Assembly (NCBI GenBank): GCA_002261195.1
Contig: MVBO01000003.1
Span: forward strand, 384,994 to 448,993
Length of the DNA: 64,000 nt
Reading direction: 5' to 3'
DNA from: Bifiguratus adelaidae
Lineage: Eukaryota; Mucoromycota; Endogonomycetes; Endogonales
The first letter of the stretch is position 1; each line of letters starts with the position of its first letter. Made by a program: the position numbers and the translations under genes. Below the pieces are notes generated by a model that saw nothing but the letters and a program-made list of their open reading frames with translations, did not search any database and was not told the DNA's origin. Positions 58,149-64,000 of the stretch are shown here, one piece after another.

Positions 58149-58722
58149 GTCCAAGAATGCAGGTTGGCTCCACAGCCGTCGACATAAGCTTTGCAGGCAA
58201 GCTCATCTTCTTCCCTTTATGGAAATCCGGGAACAAGTCACGCGACGTGACGCGCACTCTTTTGGTCGGTTGTTATAGCACGCGCGTGCCATTGCTACCA
58301 AAGGGTAACAAGATAAAACATTGAGTGGACCTGCCATTGACTGAAATATATATAATGTGTTGCATCTCTACGGCGAGACCATGCCATGGCTTATTATTAA
58401 CGCCTCATCGCATCCATTGCCTTTGTTCGCAATCTCTCTCATGAACAAGGACACTTGCATAGTTCAGCATCCACCCACTCTCTATGTATATATATATATA
58501 TATCCATCTCTCCTTTCTATCCATGTTCACATTCGCCCGCGCTCTCCTCTCTTCATTCATCCGACCCAGAGAAGTGGTTCTTCGTCATACTTTCCTAATC
58601 GAGACAGTGACATCATATGGGCTCCAGGGGTGGAAAAGCGCATTGGAAATTAGGTTCTGGAAGCTTGCTGCCGTAAAGTCGCACATTGAGAGGCAGCTTC
58701 CTTACACTTCCGCCAGAAAGGC
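58149..58722. other. Divergent spacer E2 / histidine kinase
   Basis: Promoters of both genes. Contains the TA repeat at 58487-58503; no coding evidence. Confidence 0.55.
58487..58503. repeat. (TA) dinucleotide run / possible TATA element
   Basis: Seventeen bases of alternating T and A, 220 bp before the kinase start codon. Confidence 0.7.
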
Positions 58723-61700
58723 ATGGAAGGCACTGACGATGAAGAAATATTCCAGATAGAGAATGATGAAGTAGGTCACTACGGGGGGCATGACGAAAAT
58801 TGCCTTACTGATCGTCTATAGCCCGAGCAGAGTGATGATGCCTACTCTTCGGTGGCATTTGGGGTGCAAAATGAGTCTGAAATTGAGAAGCTAATTGCAA
58901 GCTATGACTGGAAGTCGCATCCTTTGGGAGACATATCCAAGTGGTCGCCAACCATCAAGCGAACAATAGATTTCATGCTGAGTCAAAAGCTTCCCATATG
59001 CTTGTTTTTGACGACTGGGTTATACGTTGTCTACAACGACAGCTTTGTGGAGATATTAGGTAACAAACATCCTGCGGCATTCGGGGAGAAGGTACAAGAC
59101 ATCTGGCCCGAGTTATGGGAACAGACCAAGGACGATTACTTGCGCGTAGCCGTTCGCGGACAAGTGAATTTTCATCGAGGCAAACGTTTCCTTGTTAATC
59201 GGCATGGATATCAGGAAGAGGTAAGAGCGATAGAGGCCAGTACTGAATTCTATTGATGTTGGGGCACAGCTATTCTTTTATTATTATATACATCCAGTGT
59301 TTGACGGTGACAAGATCGCTGGAGCGGTCCTAAACGCGGTTGACATCACCGAGGATATACTGCAACGGCGACGTGATGGATGCATCAGAGATATAAGTTA
59401 CCTTGTAGGTCATGGGAAGTCGACGAAGGATGCTGTGCAGTACGCAACGAAAGCGTTAGCGAAGCACTCGAACGACATACCTTTCTCTTTGCACTACTTG
59501 GTCGAAAAGACAAACGAGACGTCTACGCTCAGATTGACTGCTATAAGCGGTTTACGCACCTCTGATCCTCTTGCACCCACCCATACCCATTCTTCTTTAC
59601 CCCCGTCCCACGACACCTCAATAGCCTCATTAACAGACCACCTCAACTCCGCCAGTACACCGTGGGATATCTCATACGCCGTACAGCAGAAGCAGATTCA
59701 GCTTGTGGAACTGCCTGAACAATATCAACAGGCAATGACCCCTGATGGTGACAAAGTATGTCAGGCCGCAATCCTACCGATATATGACAACCAGAAGGGA
59801 AGGCTTGTCTCTGTTGTCATTCTTGGAGTAAACCCAAATCGTCGTTATGATGCCGCCTACAAGAAGTTTCACCTCATACTTGCAACGCAACTCTGGAGTA
59901 ACATCTCTTCTGCACAGCGTCTGGAAGAAGCACGAAGGAAACAAGAAGAAATGGCCCAGTTACAACGTACCAAGACTGCCTTCTTTCAATCAACGTCCCA
60001 CGAGTTCAAAACTCCCATCACCCTCTTACTCGGCCACATTGAACAACTCAAAAGTCTCAAATTGCCATTAGAAGCAGAGTATTCACTCACGGTCGCTCGT
60101 CGATCGGCACTTCGGCTTTTGAAACTCGTCACATCCTTGCTTGATTTCTCCCGCTTTGATGCGCACCGGGCCAAACCTGCCTTTCTTCCTACCGATATCT
60201 CCGCTTACATTATAGATCTGGCTAGCGTATTCCGTTCTGCATTTGATTCAGCGAATTTGAAGTACGAAGTTGATGTCGCACCGGTTGCAACGATGGCTTA
60301 TCTCGATCGCGAGATGATGGAAAAGGTTATTTACAATCTGATCTCTAACGCGCTCAAATGTACCGTCACCGGAAAAGTAACAGTTCGCGTGCGAGAGGTG
60401 GATAATGAGAAGGTGGAGATATCAGTAATCGACACCGGTGTAGGCATCCGTAAGGAAGACATTCCGTTTCTATTTGAGCGGTTTTACCGGGTGGAAAGCA
60501 ACCTCAAACGTTCAAACGAAGGCACTGGTATCGGTCTAGCGTTGACCAAGGAAATCATTAGTGTGCACCAAGGTGAAATTACCGTGCAATCCGTCGAAGG
60601 TGAAGGAAGCGCATTTTCCATTGTACTGCCGCTCGGGAAGGAACACTTGGACCCATCTACAATCGTTGATACTGCCGACGGATATACACAGCCCTACCGC
60701 CAACGCGAGGTGACGGAGCAATACTTTGAGGAAATCCTCACGTCGTTACCAACGTTAGGGCTATCGAAGGCGCAGGTGACGAATGATCATGCTTCGGAGA
60801 ATGGACCTACCAGCAGTGTGGGAAAGGCGGGGACCATTGCTCGATCACCCCTGTCGCCTTTCACACCATTCTCTCAAATTCACGAATATGGCTTCGCGAT
60901 CTATCGCTACGTTCTCATTGCTGATGACAACGCCGATATGGGCGAATATCTGCAATTCCTACTTTCCCCCTTCTGGAAAGTCAAAGTCTGCCATAATGGC
61001 GATGAGGCTTTTGAAGTGGCCCGCAAAAATCCTCCCGGTCTCGTCGTTGCTGATGTAATGATGCCTAGACTAAACGGTCTGGATTTTGTTCGAAAAATTA
61101 GAAGCGACTTAGAACTGTGCACCTTACCGGTCATTCTCATATCGGCCCGTGGTGATGACAATTCCCAAGTTGAAGGTCTGGAAGCGGGGGCTGACGATTA
61201 CATGGTGAAGCCCTTCAATTCTAAAGAAATCATCGCCAGAGTTCGGACGCACTTAGAACTTGGACGATTACGTTCAGAATTTGAGCGCTTGACGACTCTC
61301 AGCCCCGTTGGCATGTTTCAATATGATGCGAATGTAAGTTTGGCTGACATGGTACCAATGGCGGAACGAGAGCTGCTCAAATGCATCTGACAGGGCAAGC
61401 TAATGTTTCGTTCCAAATCACTCACAAAAATTGCGGATGCGGGCTCATCTCAAATATGGACGACAGTACATCCAGACGACATTTCCATGGTGAGACGCGT
61501 CTGGGACCACTCGTTCAAGGTGCAATCGCGAGAAAAGATTGAATTTCGGTATGTCCACAGGGATGGGAAAGTTGTGTGGGTTCTTGCCGAATGGGGCCCA
61601 GAATACGGAGAGGATGGCAAGTTTCTTGGAATAATTGGAGCGGTAACGGATGTGACCGAAAGAGTGGAGGCTCAAATACAACAGTTGAACGAGGTATGTA

Positions 61701-63305
61701 CGGATATTCATGTGGATGCAGGGATGTTGATCCGTCGCAGGTGCAAGAATCCCAAGTCAACCAAGAGTTGATGATTGACACCATCAGTCACGAGGTAAGG
61801 TAATCACCATGCTATGGATGAAGGAGGCTAACGTATAATCACAGTTGAGAAACCCGTTGAATGCGATTTACAACAATGTCGACCTCCTTAAAAGCACATT
61901 GGACAGCCGTCGCAAATCGATCAATGAATTGGTGAAAACCTACCGAATATCGGATGAGATGGTTCAAGATCTTATCAATACCATTGAACTCGATTCTGAA
62001 TCGGTGGAGGCCCTCGAATCTTGTGCACGCCATCAGCGAATCATTGCAGATGATGTTCTCAATCTCAGCAAATTGCGACATGGAGGAGTAACGCTGAATT
62101 TGAGCCTATTCGATCCCATCAAAGTGTTTTCAGACATTTTACTTGTATTTAAGGCGGAAATGGACAGTCGCGATATCATGTTCAAGACGGAGATGGAATG
62201 GGATCAAGGGCCAATCTACGGCGATTCGCATCGATTAGGACAGATTATCGTCAATCTCATGTCCAACGCCATCAAGTTTACAGATAAGGTATGTGAGATC
62301 AGTCTTTTGAAATATAATCTAAATTCGCCCAGTGTTCTGTCCGGCAAATCACTTTTGTGCTTCGTCCAGAACCTGGAAAGAGTAAGACCAGCACGACAAT
62401 GTGTTTTGCCATCAAAGATACGGGTATTGGTATATCGAAGAAAGCGCGGGCCAATCTATTTAGGCGCTTTTCTCAGGCTACCAACAAAACAGAAGAGGTG
62501 TATGGAGGGTAAGGTTCACCAACATGATTATTTTCTATAGACTTAACGATTCCTTGTAGGAGCGGCCTTGGTTTGCATATATGTAGAGAAATGGTTTCTT
62601 TAATGGGAGGCGACATCAGCTTAGAAAGTGAAGAAGGCAAAGGCACTATATTCACCGTGCGTATCAATTGTGAGAAGGCTGGCGACGGAGGCACACCACG
62701 CTCCGAACTACAGCAGCTCAACCTCGTCAACGTGCTGAACGACAAAGATATGGAGCCCACATCGACAACAAGTGACCAGGTCTCAGCAAAGAACAAAATG
62801 TCCTCTATGCGCATCATCGTTGGCGAAGGTAAATTGACAATATCTCTTACGTTTGTCAGTCTACTGACTCCTACGTTGCTATGTGCCATTAGACAATCCA
62901 ATCAACCAACGTGTTATGCAGCGCCAGCTGGAGCGAGCTGGGCACAAGGTGCTCATCGCAAAGAATGGCAACGAGGCCTACGATCTTTATACCAAGAACC
63001 CATCCGAAATAGACGCGCTGTTGCTCGATCTCGAAATGTCTGGCTGTTCCGGCTTGCAAGCGACCAGAATGATACGCTCGTATGAAAAATTTGGCGATGG
63101 CGAGCCTCCATCCGACTGGCATTTCGTGCGGTCCAAAGAGAGGACCGGTCGCTTTGTGCCCATCATCGGCTTGACTGGTCATGCGCGGCCCGAGTATCGA
63201 GTAGAAGCCATGCGCTCCGGAATGGACGAATATGTCATCAAACCTTACGAAAAGGACCGACTTCTCGACCTGCTAGATCGACTTTCACGCGAGAGCAACA
63301 CTTGA
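58723..63305 (+). CDS. Hybrid histidine kinase with two kinase and two receiver modules
   Basis: Fungal two-component sensor, 1385 aa. Exons 58723-58770, 58822-59239, 59298-61333, 61394-61693, 61741-61794, 61845-62288, 62333-62508, 62560-62828 and 62893-63305. Order: PAS-like sensor (about 20-180, DWKSHPLGDISKWSPTIK); GAF-like region; HisKA-1 with STSHEFKTPITLLLGH; HATPase-1 (NLISNALK, DTGVGI, FERFYRV, GTGIGLAL); receiver-1 (VVADVMMPRLNG); PAS (KIEFRYVHRDGKVVW, AVTDVTERV); HisKA-2 (DTISHELRNPLNAI); HATPase-2 (NLMSNAIKFT, DTGIGI, GGSGLGL); receiver-2 (LLLDLEMSGCSG, conserved Lys in YVIKPYEK). All phospho-acceptor His and Asp are kept in both modules. No membrane span, so cytosolic. The 59239 donor was chosen because GTAAGA at 59221 breaks frame. 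Confidence 0.92.
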
Positions 63306-63468
63306 CGAGTCTTTTGTTCCGCCCCTCTTCTGACGTGGTGTTGTATAGTGTATATGTCGTGTTTTACTCTAGACCGTTGTCCATAAGATCCAATGTACAA
63401 TAACCGTAATGTTACACGAATAGACATGAAGCGATCGCGTCAATGGTTCCATTTATACATACATCCCT

Positions 63469-64000
63469 TCATATCCTTTGGCACAAGATTGAATTGAGCG
63501 GTCGACCATCCTCCGTGTGCTCCACTACATCATCCAAGATCACCATCTTGATCCCATTCCATTCATAATCGCGATATGTTTGTGCCAGTTCCCCAGGCTT
63601 CACCCGATCTTCCTCTTTGGGCGTCTCGTACACGTGTCCCTCCACATGGAGAAAATGCGAAATGAGAAGATATCCACCGGGAACAAGCAACAGCGGCAGA
63701 TCCTTGAGCAGAGGCCTGGACATGAACCGAATCATCATCACCAACTGAAACCGATCGGCGCCTTCATTCGCGTCCGAAAAGATGTCCGCATTGCAAAAGA
63801 ACTCGGTCGTACCTTGACGCGTCGTGGTGTGGTGCCATGTCCCATCCACCCGAACACGCGCCTTCACGATCCCATCCACAAAACTCTCCAGGTGCATCCC
63901 CCAAACGATCTGATGTGTTCGTTGGATCGATCCGGTCCAGTTATCCATCCCCGTCACCCGCCAGCGACTCTGGTGGTGATTGCGGGCCAGTAACCAGGCC
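63469..64000 (-). CDS. SAM-dependent methyltransferase-like protein, C-terminal part
   Basis: Open to the right window edge, so its 5' part is missing; 176 residues are visible. Seen: WLLARNHHQSRWRVTGMDNWTG (end of a Rossmann nucleotide-binding beta strand with the acidic Asp), FQLVMMIRFMSRPLLKDLP, LLVPGGYLLISHFLH (typical strand-4/5 region of class I methyltransferases, LxPGGxLLIS), and a C-terminal DYEWNGIKMVILDDVVEHTEDGRP. This arrangement resembles tellurite-resistance/Tehb-like or small fungal methyltransferases, but substrate and exact family cannot be told from this part. Converges with the kinase gene; 163 bp between stops. Confidence 0.7.
   Translation of the reverse strand, partial: AWLLARNHHQSRWRVTGMDNWTGSIQRTHQIVWGMHLESFVDGIVKARVRVDGTWHHTTTRQGTTEFFCNADIFSDANEGADRFQLVMMIRFMSRPLLKDLPLLLVPGGYLLISHFLHVEGHVYETPKEEDRVKPGELAQTYRDYEWNGIKMVILDDVVEHTEDGRPLNSILCQRI

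Noticed and set aside
59221-59239. GTAAGA at 59221 as exon end of the histidine kinase
   Set aside because: It would put the next exon out of frame; the GTACTG at 59240 keeps frame.
1-64000. Search for transposons, LTR elements, virus-like genes, CRISPR arrays or a biosynthetic cluster
   Set aside because: No reverse transcriptase, integrase, transposase, capsid, polyketide or peptide synthetase motif, long terminal repeat or spaced repeat array was seen on either strand.

Overview
This window is nuclear DNA of a filamentous fungus. The genes are cut by many short introns (mostly 45-60 nt, GTAAGT-like donors), and the set is fungal: PDR-type ABC transporter, RTA1-like exporters, forkhead factor, alpha-arrestin, hybrid histidine kinase, class I-type G-alpha. 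Several genes are ones I associate more with animals or with early-diverging fungi than with yeasts: a base-exchange phosphatidylserine synthase (PTDSS type), a UBE2Z-type E2, SMU1, TMEM234 and ZNHIT1. A Mucoromycota-grade fungus is my best guess; this is inference from gene content, not a phylogeny. No rRNA, tRNA, transposon, retroelement, virus-like element or CRISPR array was recognised.

Layout. 0-8.3 kb: 3' part of a secreted carboxylesterase, a small glycine/histidine-rich CsbD-like protein, and a PDR ABC transporter on the minus strand carrying two lesions. 8.9-19.9 kb: forkhead factor, an unidentified glycoprotein exon, a complete kinesin-3 (1628 aa), an aldehyde dehydrogenase, and a putative mitochondrial protein. 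21-25 kb: an amidohydrolase with an internal deletion, then two tandem RTA1-like genes, the first decayed and the second intact. 25.4-30 kb: PMP3 peptide and a Drs2-like flippase. 30.6-39.7 kb: RCC1-repeat protein, RidA, ZNHIT1/Vps71, lysyl-tRNA synthetase, TMEM234-like protein, Ash2, and an unidentified multi-span membrane protein. 40.3-49.6 kb: G-alpha, C2-domain protein, aldo-keto reductase, alpha-arrestin, PTDSS-type PS synthase, ALDH8-like dehydrogenase. 49.9-58.1 kb: Vfa1-like protein, HMCES/SRAP protein, GAT-like protein, Ser/Thr-rich membrane sensor, SMU1, and a two-UBC E2. 58.7-64 kb: a hybrid histidine kinase with two kinase modules, and the edge of a methyltransferase.

The right two thirds are extremely compact. 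Lysyl-tRNA synthetase, TMEM234 and Ash2 follow head-to-tail with only 31 and 28 bp between coding regions. ALDH8, PTDSS and arrestin are spaced by 44 and 88 bp. Vfa1 and HMCES start codons face away from each other across 49 bp. All gene models were spliced by hand so that every exon set keeps frame. Five introns need a GC donor, and one exon is only 13 nt long.

Functionally this is mostly ordinary housekeeping: chromatin (Ash2/COMPASS, ZNHIT1/SWR1), splicing (SMU1), membrane lipid handling (flippase, PS synthase, RTA1), signalling (G-alpha, arrestin, histidine kinase) and aldehyde/ketone detoxification. I do not see an obvious new defence or mobile system. The points most worth a second look are the dual-module kinase, the tandem E2 with its microexon, the base-exchange PS synthase, the very short intergenic spacers and the three broken genes.
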